NCBI RefSeq assembly: GCF_932276165.1
Contig: NC_063982.1
Coordinates: forward strand, 5,783,501 to 5,847,500
Direction: 5' to 3'
Source: Plutella xylostella
Taxonomy: Eukaryota > Arthropoda > Insecta > Lepidoptera > Plutellidae
DNA length: 64,000 nt
The position numbers were made by a program, and so were the translations under genes. Below, in pieces: positions 23,291 through 34,704 of this stretch. Below the pieces are notes generated by a model, which was not told the DNA's origin, did not search any database, and saw only the letters and a list, made by a program, of their open reading frames with translations. How positions within the stretch are numbered: the first letter of the stretch is position 1; the number at the start of each line of letters is the position of its first letter.

Positions 23291-25114
23291 ATGCCAACTT
23301 CTTGGATTTATAACCTTAGTAAAGAGGAATTAATAAGGGAAAGTAGGGAAAGGAAGCTACCGACCGTAAATTTAACCGTTGACAAGCTGAGGAAGCAGCT
23401 GTCCGAATACATCAGAGAAGAAGAGGAGGAGACCTTCGAGATGACATCCGAAGACCAGACCAGAACCGCGAACCAGCTGAACCTGTCATCCATCGTGAGG
23501 GAATGGAATATATCGTTCGACACCGCATGCGACCCGGTTGAGTTCATCGAGCGTTTGGATGAACTGACGTCATCAGGTGACGTCCCGCAGGACCGATTAC
23601 TCCAGGTACTACCTAAAGTACTAAGAGGTAAACCGCTGTTATGGTACAGAAACAATTCAGACAACTGGAAAAAGTGGGAAGACTTCCTAAAAGACTTCAA
23701 ACTATTCTTCTACCCGGCGGGATACGAGAAAAACCTGCTTGAGATGATCATCGCACGAAAACAACACCACCGTGAATCTTTCGTCAACTACCTGACCGAC
23801 ATACAAACCCTGATGAGAAGGTACGGAAAAATGACCAAACAAGAAAAAGAAGAAAGAGTCTACGAAAACATGAACGCGAACTACAAGTACTACATCAAAA
23901 AGCAAGACTTCACCAGCCTCGGGGAATTAATAAGACAGGCAGCCGAGTACGAGCAGATCACAGAAGAATCCTCATCTCAACAGTGGAACCACCGACCAGA
24001 CCGACACCGCCAGACACCGAAAAGTCATCCAGAAACGTCACCAGAACCTCGTAAAATACACGAAAAATACGACAGGACCACGTGCTGCTGGAACTGCGGC
24101 AAAGCAGGCCACTCACACAAGGAATGCCGGGGCAGGCAAGTACTGTTCTGTAGCCAATGCGGAGTCCTCGGGAGACTGACGCGCAACTGCTGCAGAAGAG
24201 AAACCAAGTTCGGAGACACGAACATAACCGCCGAAGAAAACCGACCAGAACAACGAATTTTTGAAGACGTAAAAATAGGTAAAATCATATACCGAGCGTT
24301 AGTTGATACAGGCTCCACCAGATCATACATAAGTAGAAACATTTATGAAGAGAACTCGACAAACGCCGACAAAGAAACAGTAACAGGGATGCGAGTAACC
24401 GTCGCAGACGGCAGAGTCATGGACGTGAAACTCAAAATAAATCCAGAAATCGAGATACGGCAGAGAAAATTAACACACGAACTCTTCGTACTACCAGCTT
24501 ATTCACCGCCAAACCTAGTTATCATAGGCATAGACCTCCTAAGAAAGGCAGGAGCCACAATAACCTGGGACAACAACACTGAAAATACACCGAAAGTCAC
24601 CGAAATCGCCACACCAGAATCAACGCCACCAAACAATAATATAATAAACGGCCCAAGAAAATCAAAATCCCGCAAGCAAAAGAAAAAACATAACCAACAA
24701 CATCCACCAAGATATCCCGACACAGCTCCAATACAGGAACGAAAAGGATGGTTCGAGAGGAAAATGTCCGAAACCCGACAATCACCTGAAAATGACCCAA
24801 CATTTACGATAAAAAACAGCTCACTCCATAAACGTATTGTAAATCCGAGATACGGGGTCAAGATCAATGCACAATCGCAGTGGAAATTATGCGTTCCGAC
24901 ATTGAAGAGAAGGTCGATTATCGAACAACACCTTAATGAACCGACAACAACAGGTCACCGAAGCACGGGAAAAATCCTAAAAAGCATTGCCGAAACATAT
25001 TACTGGCCCGGGATGTACAAAGATGTTCTTCATCATATGAAAAAGTACAAAGAACGACTAAAATCATCGTCATCAAACTCGCTGCAACCAAATTCCACCG
25101 AACCGAAGCAGTAA
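23291..25114 (+). CDS. Gag-protease polyprotein with an integrase zinc-domain stub
   Basis: 607 codons, intact. Residues about 8-42 resemble a SAP-like helix pair (LSKEELIRESRE...TVDKLRKQL). Residues about 65-225 are a Retrotrans_gag-type capsid region (PLLWYRNN, then DFLKDFKLFFYP). A CCHC knuckle follows at about 260 (CWNCGKAGHSHKEC), with a second knuckle whose His is Arg (CSQCGVLGRLTRNC). A retropepsin-like protease has the active-site loop ALVDTGSTRSYIS (about 337) and the LVIIGIDLL flap-to-helix motif. Residues about 530-590 match the integrase zinc domain (ETYYWPGMYKDV), but the two final Cys are gone. RT and RNase H, which in Ty3/gypsy lie between protease and integrase, are deleted in frame. 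Confidence 0.88.
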   Translation: MPTSWIYNLSKEELIRESRERKLPTVNLTVDKLRKQLSEYIREEEEETFEMTSEDQTRTANQLNLSSIVREWNISFDTACDPVEFIERLDELTSSGDVPQDRLLQVLPKVLRGKPLLWYRNNSDNWKKWEDFLKDFKLFFYPAGYEKNLLEMIIARKQHHRESFVNYLTDIQTLMRRYGKMTKQEKEERVYENMNANYKYYIKKQDFTSLGELIRQAAEYEQITEESSSQQWNHRPDRHRQTPKSHPETSPEPRKIHEKYDRTTCCWNCGKAGHSHKECRGRQVLFCSQCGVLGRLTRNCCRRETKFGDTNITAEENRPEQRIFEDVKIGKIIYRALVDTGSTRSYISRNIYEENSTNADKETVTGMRVTVADGRVMDVKLKINPEIEIRQRKLTHELFVLPAYSPPNLVIIGIDLLRKAGATITWDNNTENTPKVTEIATPESTPPNNNIINGPRKSKSRKQKKKHNQQHPPRYPDTAPIQERKGWFERKMSETRQSPENDPTFTIKNSSLHKRIVNPRYGVKINAQSQWKLCVPTLKRRSIIEQHLNEPTTTGHRSTGKILKSIAETYYWPGMYKDVLHHMKKYKERLKSSSSNSLQPNSTEPKQ

Positions 25115-26153
25115 TAACCTACCGACGACGTCATCACCCATCGCCAGATGTGCCTAGCCGCGGTACTCATGCGATGCCGAACGAACCGATAATTCCAAAC
25201 CTACCCTCAATCATCAACATAATGAAGATTGAAGATAAATAGCCGTAAAAAGTTTAAACATTTGTATATATTATGACCTAGTCATCCCGTACCGTACCGT
25301 ATAAATTTTATTATGTATAATTTGTAATTTAATTATAGATATACAACCGTAAAACCGCAATCTGTGTTAAAAATATAGAAATAGGTAAAAATGTAAACGC
25401 AAATGCACACATTTTACACCGTCCGTCCGTAGTATAATATGATATAAGTAAATAATAGACACACAGACATGTTAAACGTATAACATCCACCTTATTGCAT
25501 CAAAGTCGCAAGTAAAATTTCTTTCAGACTTAGAATAAAGATTGTAAATTTTTGAACGCAGCCCAATACGTTACTCTGTGAACGTACACAGGTTAGAATT
25601 TTAGTTGTCAAGTCAATGTCAAGTGTCAAACCGACCGAGTAAATTTCAGCGCAAGGGCACATGCCGTATAAATTTTAATTTATTCGATATGTAAACAATT
25701 TAAAACCGTAAAGATGAAACCGTATACCTAACGTAATTAACAGGAAAATGTATATCAGTACACAATAAGTTATATACACATAGCCTACAATGTAAGTAAA
25801 ACCAACCATGCATTTTATCCTTGCTCATGTCTTGTAAAAAACAAAATATTCACATCTTTTATGTAGAAAAGAATCCCGAATATAATATACCGTTTCCGTC
25901 CGAACTTACCGGCACCAAGCAGGAATGAAATGCTCATGGACAATACCGTGTAACTTTTTTTTTACCAAAGCTAATAATATTATACTGTGTAAAATAAACC
26001 TGATATAAATATCTAAGTAAATAAAATATATCCTGAATCCAGATAGGAACCCGTTTGTAAACAAATGCACCAGTACATGCATCGTTCTCTTAATTTTTCC
26101 TTGTATGTATCTACATGACCTGTGAATTTTTACCAGGTAAAAATTCTTCTGCT
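25115..26153 (+). other. Non-coding 3' internal region of the LTR element
   Basis: About 1 kb of AT-rich DNA with repeated ACCGTA and CCGTCCG words and no ORF worth reporting. The integrase core and any env are absent. Confidence 0.6.
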
Positions 26154-26165
26154 GAGGGGGGAGAA
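26154..26165 (+). other. Polypurine tract
   Basis: GAGGGGGGAGAA directly abuts the 3' LTR, as needed for plus-strand priming. Confidence 0.8.
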
Positions 26166-27329
26166 TGTAACGAGCCGTTACAAACCAACCGTCCAACACA
26201 CCTACCCTCACACCGCAGCCACAAGAGCGCCCGGCGTGTGCGAGACGAGGCGGGGCACGACACAGACGACTCCGGAGAATACAAGGGGCGCGGGGCGACC
26301 CGCCTATAAATAGCCGCCGGACCGCCGCTAGAGCACCATTCGCCACCTCCTATTCCGACGAGTGATCATTCCGTTCCCGAGATCCCTCCCCGCACCCGTA
26401 TCTATTCAAGTAATCTATTCACGCACACTAATCTCACAACACCGGTCTCCCCGCGAGGTAGGTTGCTCAACGGACCGAGGTCTCTCGGTTATATGGATGC
26501 CTGGGGTGCCTAGTTTAAAGCATCCGTATACCCGACTAGACCCGACACAGTGGGCTGCCTAATTAGCGGATCGAGGTCCCCCGGATACGTACATGGATGC
26601 CTGGGTTGCCTAGTTTAAAGCATCTGTGTAAGTACCGAACTATACAATCACCGAACACACACCGGCCTTCAGCCACATTCTTGTCGACACAAATACACTC
26701 CACAAACCCTGGAACAAGTCCACACGCACCACCGGTATTCGCCCGACCTCCTGTACCCTGTATCCTTCCCCTTATTAAGATAGGAACATCCGCGTAGGCC
26801 CCTTCAGGGCCCGACCAATATAAATATCAATAACCGTGATAAGTATTTGTGCATTTGTGTAGTGTGTTAATATTAAGTACGTAAGCTGTAAGTACCTTAG
26901 ATATATAAGTTAACTTGATTGTAAATAAAGCGGGTCCAGTGCCGCCTCAATTGTGTTACACTAATTAATCGGCATTATTAATTCTCACCCCGTACACCTA
27001 CCGAGGTTATTTCCCTCCAGGGGCCTCAGGATCAAGATCAGGATAGTTAGGACCGCTTCACGGTCATTTTAGATCCCCCAGGCGACCAGGCACTCCTTCA
27101 GAGGCCGGCGTCAAGCTGAGCTAGTCTAAGACCGCTTCCCGGTACATATTAATTGAGAGTTATTAGATAGGTACCAGCCCTAAGCACTAGGGACGTTAGT
27201 CATAAGGGTAAGTACCACATTACAATATAGCACCCAACCCCTACTCTCGGGGAAGGCCAGGCAGGTCGATTCGCCCAGGGGTCGCTCCCCGGTGATCCAG
27301 ACCAGCTCCTGCCGAGCTGCTACATTACA
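26166..27329 (+). repeat. 3' LTR
   Basis: 1164 bp, colinear with the 5' LTR at a constant offset of 4333. No difference was found in the parts compared by eye. Confidence 0.9.
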
Positions 27330-27333
27330 AGTT

Positions 27334-28847
27334 GGAAGAATTTAAAAAGTATTTAGCTGCACATTTATGTATAATCTACCTAAAAGTATTGTGTGTGGGT
27401 GTGTAAGTACCTCCACCTGGCTCTGTCACTGTCAGTGGTATTAACTTCGTTTAAACATTGTTTTACACTGACCAAGTTGTTTGTTACTGGACCACTCTTA
27501 CTTTTATGTGTCTAGTTCTAGCTCGACAGATACCTGTATTGTGTGAAAGCGAGGCGTTGCAAGCCGTTCTTGGATAAGACTAATGTAATCAGATTTGATA
27601 CACTCACGAGAAATAAAATCACTAAATTTCTCCTAAACGTAAAACGCTAGCATGAAATACATTTCACAGCGCATCAGAAAATTGCCATCCAAAAACATAA
27701 ATACTTATTGAGTTCCAAGTTATTTGTACCATATTGGTAAAGCAATAAGAATAGTTTAATTTAAATTAAGGTGGAACAAGAACCAGTTATTTATTAGACA
27801 TGTCTTCAAACGAAACCCGGAAAGAAAACACACATTATTATTGTGACAAAGTTCGGTTACCATCACCGAACTCATGTCGCGTAGAGGGGCGAACCACAAG
27901 CAAACAACTACAATTTTCCCAGCCTTTTTATAAACAAACTTAGTTATTCTACAGCAGTAACTTAAATCAGCCCGTATGCAGTTACAATAAGAGTTACGGA
28001 ATATTTTTGTGAAAGAATATGGGCGAGGCAGTCAAAACACTGGGGAGCAATGAACTTCGACCTTTCAGGAAGGCACGGAATTTTTCTATTCGGCCGAATG
28101 CCAAAACGAAATTGAGGTGTTGATTAAACTATTACACTACGCTGGATTTTGAGAATACGCTGTTGGTTTTCTTAGCAATTTTACTTCAGTCCGAGTTTTT
28201 GAAAAAGCATATTTAAAATCTAATTAATATATTTTGGAAATAACGCTCTACCCACAGAGGGAGCTGCGAAGTGCAAATGTTGTCTCAACCGTCGCCGCCG
28301 CCGCCGCCGCCACTGGAAGCAAACTATCGTGTTGACGTTGAAATAGAATTAATGTTGAACCTATTTAGTCTAGACTGTTGATACAAATATTGTTCAGCAA
28401 TTAAAGTATCAAGTGTTTTGTAAATAATGAACTACGAGTAAAATAATTAAAATTTAGAAAACATAGCTTCAGGTGCATATTATTATGTATATCAGGAGGC
28501 AGATCTTAGGTGGAATGTTAAATAACACGTAATATTTCTGTCCTTATTTAACAAACACACCATCCCATAGAATTAATAACTTCTTGAACATTAACATCCA
28601 AAAGGACTAACATAATATTTAAGCAAGCAACCCAAACATACCAGGAAAAGCATCAAAGATATCAAAACATAGAAAGTGCATTTATCTCAAGATAATATTG
28701 TTTGCTTTCGTCCTCAAAGCTACATCACGTGCCGGTCACGTGACGCCGAGATCTAAGTAAATACACTTTAGGATACACAGGCTTTTTGTATTGTGTTTGT
28801 TTGCGGAAATATTACGGGTTCTGTTAATATTAAGGCTTAATATCGCG
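27334..28847. other. No recognised gene; (CCG)n run
   Basis: AT-rich DNA. GTGTAAGTACCTCCACCTGGCTCT near 27400 may be a remnant of the SINE family at 45344. A (CGC)n run is at 28292-28311. Confidence 0.4.
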
Positions 28848-28863
28848 CCCCATGTTGGGCGCC
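28848..28863 (-). other. tRNA-Lys-type primer-site-like sequence
   Basis: CCCCATGTTGGGCGCCA-like sequence on the + strand, so a primer site on the - strand. It is followed closely by TTTGGCGACGAGGATCGCG, which itself resembles the start of an LTR-element internal region. Confidence 0.35.
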
Positions 28864-29243
28864 AAATATTCCCCAATTTGGCGACGAGGATCGCGATGTT
28901 GAAAGCTTTTGTTGTACGCGAATGGTGTTTTTGTTTGACTTTCTTTGTAAATAACTCGGTGAACACGAGTGTTTTTTAGTGCTTCATTCATAATAACGTG
29001 GATTGTTGGTATTTAAGTAATAATTTATTATATAATATTATTTCTTAGAATTTACGATATTAATAAAATATGAATAGAACGTAAATATGTAGATGCCAGA
29101 ACCAGAACGACTGGCGCTTCAAGTCGTGTGGATGATGAAAACAACTTATGACAAGTACATACATCCCACAAAACCAAATGTTAATATGGTTTGACTGTCT
29201 CAATATGTCAGGATTTGCAGCCTAAACCAAAATGACGTGCTGT

Positions 29244-29402
29244 GGGGTTACCACCACCGAACATTAGCAATTAATAATCCTTAAGCAGCGAATCTCGCTT
29301 GTCAAATATGACCTAACTTATGGATCTGACATATGTTTGACAGGCGAACGACGCTCCTTATGGATTGTTAGTTGCTAATGAGTCGGTGGTGATACGGTAG
29401 CT
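29244..29402. mobile_element. MITE-C, copy 2
   Basis: GGGGTTACCACCACCGAACA to GTCGGTGGTGATACGGTAGC, with GGATCTGACATATGTTTGAC inside as in 12517-12656. Confidence 0.7.
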
Positions 29403-30729
29403 AATATTATTGTTACCCGCACACTCGCGGCTCTCCAAAACAACTAAGCAAATTAATTATACCGTCAACTCCGCAAATCTCAGAGAGAACCGTACAGTTG
29501 AGCTTGTCCCGCGCCGTCTTTATCGTGGCAATTATCGATCTAACTAATTATGTCCTTATTCCGCCGGAGTAGAAGCGGTAATGTCTCATTCTATTGTGCT
29601 GTCACAAGGGTCAAGCTATTGTGAATGTGGGTATTTAGATTGATACGTGAGCTTTGGCGGGAGTTTCTTGTGAAGCTAAGTTTGTGTTGTGTTCTCTGAG
29701 TGCTTTCTTGCTCGTTTCGAAGCCCATTTATAAGTACTACTTTTTCCTCCGAACTTTACTTTTGTATGTGAAACATCGTCTTGTTTGTATATTATTAGTC
29801 TAAGTTGTGAATGATACAAAAAAACCCACAGTCCAGGAACGGAACGCAGTGTTAAAATCGATTGCTTATACAATTACATACAGTTCGTGAGGCTAAAAGT
29901 AATAAACCAACAAGCGTTTTTAATTTATGATCCCAAATGGCGGACCTGTCTGCAGAGCTCAGCATAATAAATATTATACAACTTTATATAAGTGCCATTA
30001 AGCCGTAATCACTAATGAGTGCACAGTTCACGCGAACAAACCGTTTCAGCTTTAAATGAAATTTTGAATTTTATTCAACATTTGCTTTATAAATACATTA
30101 TTTTTCCGTAAGCGTATTTCATATGTGGATGAGCTTTTCTTGCGTGCTTTGTTTCGCAGTGAAATGCTTTCTCGTGGGCTTTCGGGTTAAAAAGTTATTT
30201 ATGACCTGCTGAATGTAACAACACAAGAATCTGTAAAATTTTCTGTCCTAAAACAACGTTTGTTTTACAGTATTGAAGGTTGTACAATGTACCTACATAA
30301 TTAAAACAGTTGGTATATTGAAAAAAACACATTACATTCACAATCTTATAAGGTACATAGATGTGCTTTGTACAAAGATATACCTAGATGATGCAAGACA
30401 TTTCTCGCCACCTAAACAAAAATGATCCACAAAATTTTATACTACTTGTAAGCACGTTTCCTCAATTCCCACCGCACACATAAAATCGATAGTCACCTAG
30501 TCTTCAATAACTGCACTTTACATGCAACTGATTGTCCGCAGCAGCCCCTTACCCCAAGGAAATTTCCATAAAAATTGCACTTGCTCTAGGGCCACGCACC
30601 CTAACACTGGGACCCCACAGACCCGGTGGCACATTGGCACACTTATTGCCTCGCATTATTTGGGGTGATGTGTGTTGTGAAGTCGGCCTTTGTTGGGATA
30701 TGTAATTATTTTGTTGACTTCTTGTGAGG
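29403..30729. other. No recognised gene
   Basis: AT-rich DNA. A possible very old Helitron-like remnant lies near 30140-30200 (CTTTCTCGTGGGCTTTCGGG). Confidence 0.35.
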
Positions 30730-30745
30730 CCCATGTTGGGCGCCA
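30730..30745 (-). other. tRNA-Lys-type primer-site-like sequence
   Basis: CCCATGTTGGGCGCCA on the + strand. No LTR end is recognised next to it. Confidence 0.35.
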
Positions 30746-30908
30746 AAGTAATTCATTCAGAAAACTTTTTTTTTTATATTTATATTTTTTTTTCTATATC
30801 TAGCACCAGGTATAATTGTAATTAAAGTCCTCAATTATAAAGAATTTATTAGGAAATTCCAGGATTTAAACCCCCGTTACGCCACCACGACTCTAGTACA
30901 CGGTATCA

Positions 30909-31030
30909 GGAGGGTCACTCTATACTCTATAGTCTATACTGACGAAACCTAAATAAAACGTTGTATCAAACGTGCCGATTGTACGACAGCTCTCGTGCGT
31001 TCGCTTTTCGTAAGTATAGAGCGACCCTCC
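30909..31030. mobile_element. MITE-A copy
   Basis: GGAGGGTCACTCTATACTCT to AGTATAGAGCGACCCTCC, with the core GTTGTATCAAACGTGCCGAT. Confidence 0.75.
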
Positions 31031-32346
31031 AGGGCTTGGAGTCGCCCCCTCTCTGAGCATCCCTAGGTAATGTGATTGAAGGAGCATCGATCCACCTCCA
31101 GCAAATGTGATAGAGCAATAGCAATGAAAAAAAATGCGTTTATAAAAATACGTCTAAGTACTTACGTTTTTGTACCTTTATGGTTTTTTTCGTAGTACAT
31201 AGGTGGTGGGTGACCCAGAAGGTCATTGTAAACGACTTTTGTTCTACGGATTTTGCAAATTCACGGAATAGAAAATACTAACTTAAGTATATAAATCAAT
31301 TTCATGGCAATTATTTCTTTCTTTCCTCTACATCTCCTCCGGTCAGGAGTTAAAACACCCTCTTTTTGTTAAATGGCTCGCGGCATCGCCCAATAATTTG
31401 GCAACATACAGTGAAGTCACCCCACAGTGCTGCAGTTATGTACCTGTACAGTACACAACATAGAGAAGTACACCTCCCAGCACCAAAACTATTAGACTAA
31501 AGGCAGCAACAAAATAGTTAGGTTATCAATAGAGTCAGTTTGTTCTTGAGTTTGATTGATTTTATTTTGTGATTTGACGAAGCTAGTCGATGTCGTTGAT
31601 GTTTACCAAGTAATTGGGGAAGCTTTTTGCTGATTGTAAAATTGTTAGCATTTGATTAAGTTTGATGTGTATAATGTGTTGCGTGAGTTTTTAATAAATA
31701 TATTCAATTAAAGGTAAAAAAAGTCTGTGTTATTCAATCTATTATATCTGTGAATTTTCGGATCACATTATTTGTGATTGGGGGTGTACTTATCTCTTCT
31801 GTTAATTGTACTATATGTGTGTGAGTGTGTGACTTGTGTGAGTGCGAACCGGCGGCGACGGAGGGTCCGGGTTCGATGTTAGGCAAGGACTAGTTGGATT
31901 AGGGCACGTGTGTTTAATAGGCACAACAATTGCTTTTGGTTTCTTAAATCTAAAGGTAGTTCTTGAAACTTTATTAATTTAACAATACTTTGTTGCACAC
32001 AATACCTATTGCGAATTAAAATTACACACTTAAAGTACTTATACAATGGTGGGCTTATTGCCAAAAATAAATTTCTTCCAGCCAACTTTTACGCCATTGG
32101 GTGTGTTTCAAATTTAAATCTCATAGTTACGTTTTTTTTAGTGTACAAATAAATAATATTCTACCTATCTCACCGTAAAAAAGTTATTTCACTCCTAGTT
32201 TATACTATAATTTCTTCCAACACATCTACTTGATTATCCGCCGGCCCCCTTGTATCGTTCACTACCCAGGGAGCGCTAATAAGATCGGAGGATTGGAGTC
32301 GCTTGTTTGGCGATGTTATTAAAAAAAACACGCACTCACGCCTTGT
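31031..32346. other. No recognised gene
   Basis: AT-rich DNA. A MITE-B-like scrap lies near 31200-31260. The retroposon-like words GGGCTTATTGCC and TCTTCCAGCCAAC lie near 32050-32085. Confidence 0.4.
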
Positions 32347-32580
32347 ACTAATGTACTCCCTTGCGGGGTAGGCAGAGGTGCATTGCTGCACCCACTTTTC
32401 GCCAGAGTGTTATGTTAGTCCCAATGTAATAGGGGGCGGGCCTATTGCCATTTTACGGGCACATCCAACACCCGAGAACAAATATCTGTGTTTAAACAAT
32501 TATCTGCCCCAGCCGGGAATCGAACCCGGGACCATCGGCTCAGTAGTCAGGGTCACTAATCACTACGCCATTCAGTTGTT
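32347..32580 (-). mobile_element. tRNA-derived SINE, head type 1 with an alternative tail
   Basis: On the - strand the A box (GGCGTAGTGATTAGTGACCC) and B box (GGTTCGATTCCCGG) head is followed by a tail containing ATGGCAATAGGCCCGCCCCC and AAAAGTGGGTGCAGCAATGC. The same head and tail are at 59703-59935. The tail differs from that at 6829 and 37728. Confidence 0.75.
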
Positions 32581-32710
32581 ATTAAATTTAGTTTATTGCG
32601 AGTGAGCGCGGGCGATACCGTCGCGTCGTCGGACGATGACTGATTGGGAGCAGGCAGAGCGGGAATAATATGTGATGGATAGGATATTGCTGTGTTCTAT
32701 CTATTATTTA

Positions 32711-32914
32711 CTAGCTGTTCCCGCGCGCTTCGCTTCGTCTTAAAAAGTTTTCCCGTGGGAATTCCGGGATAAAAAGTAGCCTATGTTCTTTCCCAGGGTC
32801 TAGACCGTATGTATACTAAATTTCATTCAAATCCGTTCAGTAGTTTTGGCGTGAAAGAGTAACAGACAGACAGACAGACACAGTTACTTTCGTATTTATA
32901 ATATTAGTTAGGAT
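32711..32914 (-). mobile_element. Lep1/Helitron-like copy
   Basis: CTAGCTGTTCCCGCGCGC to ATAATATTAGTTAGGA. Confidence 0.8.
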
Positions 32915-32924
32915 TAGGATTATT

Positions 32925-33010
32925 GCACAAACATCACATGTAAGTGTACAAAAGGTGGGCTTAGTGCTAAAAGCATTTTCTGCCAGCCAACCTACAGGAG
33001 GTACAAGTAA
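32925..33010. repeat. Interspersed retroposon-like tail
   Basis: GTACAAAAGGTGGGCTTAGT and GCTAAAAGCATTTTCTGCCA. The same block is found at 41200-41245, 50140-50200 and, in part, 56320-56370. Confidence 0.55.
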
Positions 33011-33044
33011 AAAGGTAGAAAGGTGCAAAAAAGATAGTTAAGTA

Positions 33045-34702
33045 TACAGGGTGTCCCAAAAGTCAACGTCATCCTTTAAAGGGCTGATAGGTCAGCTCAT
33101 GAGAGGCCAGAATATCACAATATGACCTTAGTAAAAACTCGATAATTTTCGAGATATTGACACTTTTATAAATTTGCTGAAAATCGACACCTTGGATCAG
33201 TTTTTTGCGTGCCGCCGGTACAAAAATCCATATTGTAAGAATTTGTTTGGTGTTGCATCACCCTGTATAGCCCTGCTATTGATCGCAGTTAAAAAAAATA
33301 TCGAGTAATGCTGTATGTTCAAAAAAAACACGGTTTTCAAAGTCATAAAAGGTAATCGTATTTTTTTATAAACAACTTTGACTCTACATACTGTAAAAAA
33401 AATATACCACGCAAACCTGGCACCTTATTTGAAAAGATTGCTCATTTAATGCAGTTTCCAAAATGGTATGAAACGTTGCTATTGTATCAATAAACAAAAA
33501 AGATATTGCTATTTTAGTACAAAACGACCTCGATGTAAAATTGTTTGAAGGAAATTTATCTGACTGAATTTATTAAGGTTAAGTCATGTCGGAATGAGTA
33601 AAAGTAAAATAGGTGGTGTGGCCGGGAGTGGGAAAAGAGACAACGTTGTCACAGTTAATAAAAAAAAACACATTTTGAGTATCTTTCTCGAAAAAAGTGG
33701 ACTATAGCAACTCCACATTCCCCATAAATGTAGCGCATGGTAACATACATTCCTGAGTAGTGCTAATGTGTGATATTGTACAAGTAAAACGCTTACACAT
33801 GTACATTGTACACCCACAGTATCCAGAAATGGGACAGATCAGTTTGTCATTAACATTACCTCTAATTACTTGTTATTTATTTTAAAGTTATTGTTAAACA
33901 AAACCAAACTCTCAAAATTATGATTATGACCATTAATGAGTATTATTTTTTGCTGATTATTTACTTAATATAATAATGTGGTGTAATTATTTTGAGAAAT
34001 AAAAATAAAAGTCAATAAATGTTTTTTTTTTTTAAATAAAGTGTAAAAAACGCAAAATATGTTTTATAAGAGTTTGGTAAGTTTTTTCTTAGCTATTTTT
34101 GCGTCATCTATGTTGCCACGGCTGACCCCACCACTTTTTTTACTTTTACTCATTCCAACATGACTTACCCTTAATAAATTCAGTCAGATAAATTTCCTTC
34201 AAACAATTTTACATCGAGGTCGTTTTGTACTAAAATAGCAATATCTTTTTTGTTTATTGATACAATAGCAACGTTTCATACCATTTTGGAAACTGCATTA
34301 AATGAGCAATCTTTTCAAATAAGGTGCCAGGTTTGCGTGGTATATTTTTTTTACAGTATGTAGAGTCAAAGTTGTTTATAAAAAAATACGATTACCTTTT
34401 ATGACTTTGAAAACCGTGTTTTTTTTGAACATACAGCATTACTCGATATTTTTTTTAACTGCGATCAATAGCAGGGCTATACAGGGTGATGCAACACCAA
34501 ACAAATTCTTACAATATGGATTTTTGTACCGGCGGCACGCAAAAAACTGATCCAAGGTGTCGATTTTCAGCAAATTTATAAAAGTGTCAATATCTCGAAA
34601 ATTATCGAGTTTTTACTAAGGTCATATTGTGATATTCTGGCCTCTCATGAGCTGACCTATCAGCCCTTTAAGGGATGACGTTGACTTTTGGGACACCCTG
34701 TA
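33045..34702. mobile_element. Foldback DNA element with about 586-bp inverted arms
   Basis: Left arm 33045-33630 starts TACAGGGTGTCCCAAAAGTC. Right arm 34117-34702 ends with its inverse. The arms match along their whole length with only a few mismatches seen (for example AGTCATGTCGG against AGTCATGTTGG). TA lies on both sides (33043-33044, 34703-34704), the target expected for Tc1/mariner-like insertion. The 486-bp spacer has no coding signal. RNA crossing it would fold into a long hairpin. Confidence 0.9.
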
Positions 34703-34704
34703 TA

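Larger units (their letters stand above)
21833..27329 (+). mobile_element. Ty3/gypsy-type LTR retrotransposon lacking RT (gag-protease only)
   Basis: Two LTRs of 1164 bp start TGTAA and end TTACA, flanked by the 4-bp duplication AGTT (21829-21832 and 27330-27333). The internal part is only 3169 bp, with a primer site, one ORF and a polypurine tract. Both LTRs keep the same internal spacing (offset 4333 throughout) and identical short ORFs, so no difference was noticed. That points to a very recent insertion. RT, RNase H and the integrase core are absent, so it would need enzymes in trans. Confidence 0.9.

Noticed and set aside
25906..26346. 146-codon - strand ORF at the 3' LTR
   Set aside because: Mirror of LTR and leader sequence without domain features; the same start occurs in the other LTR with a different end.
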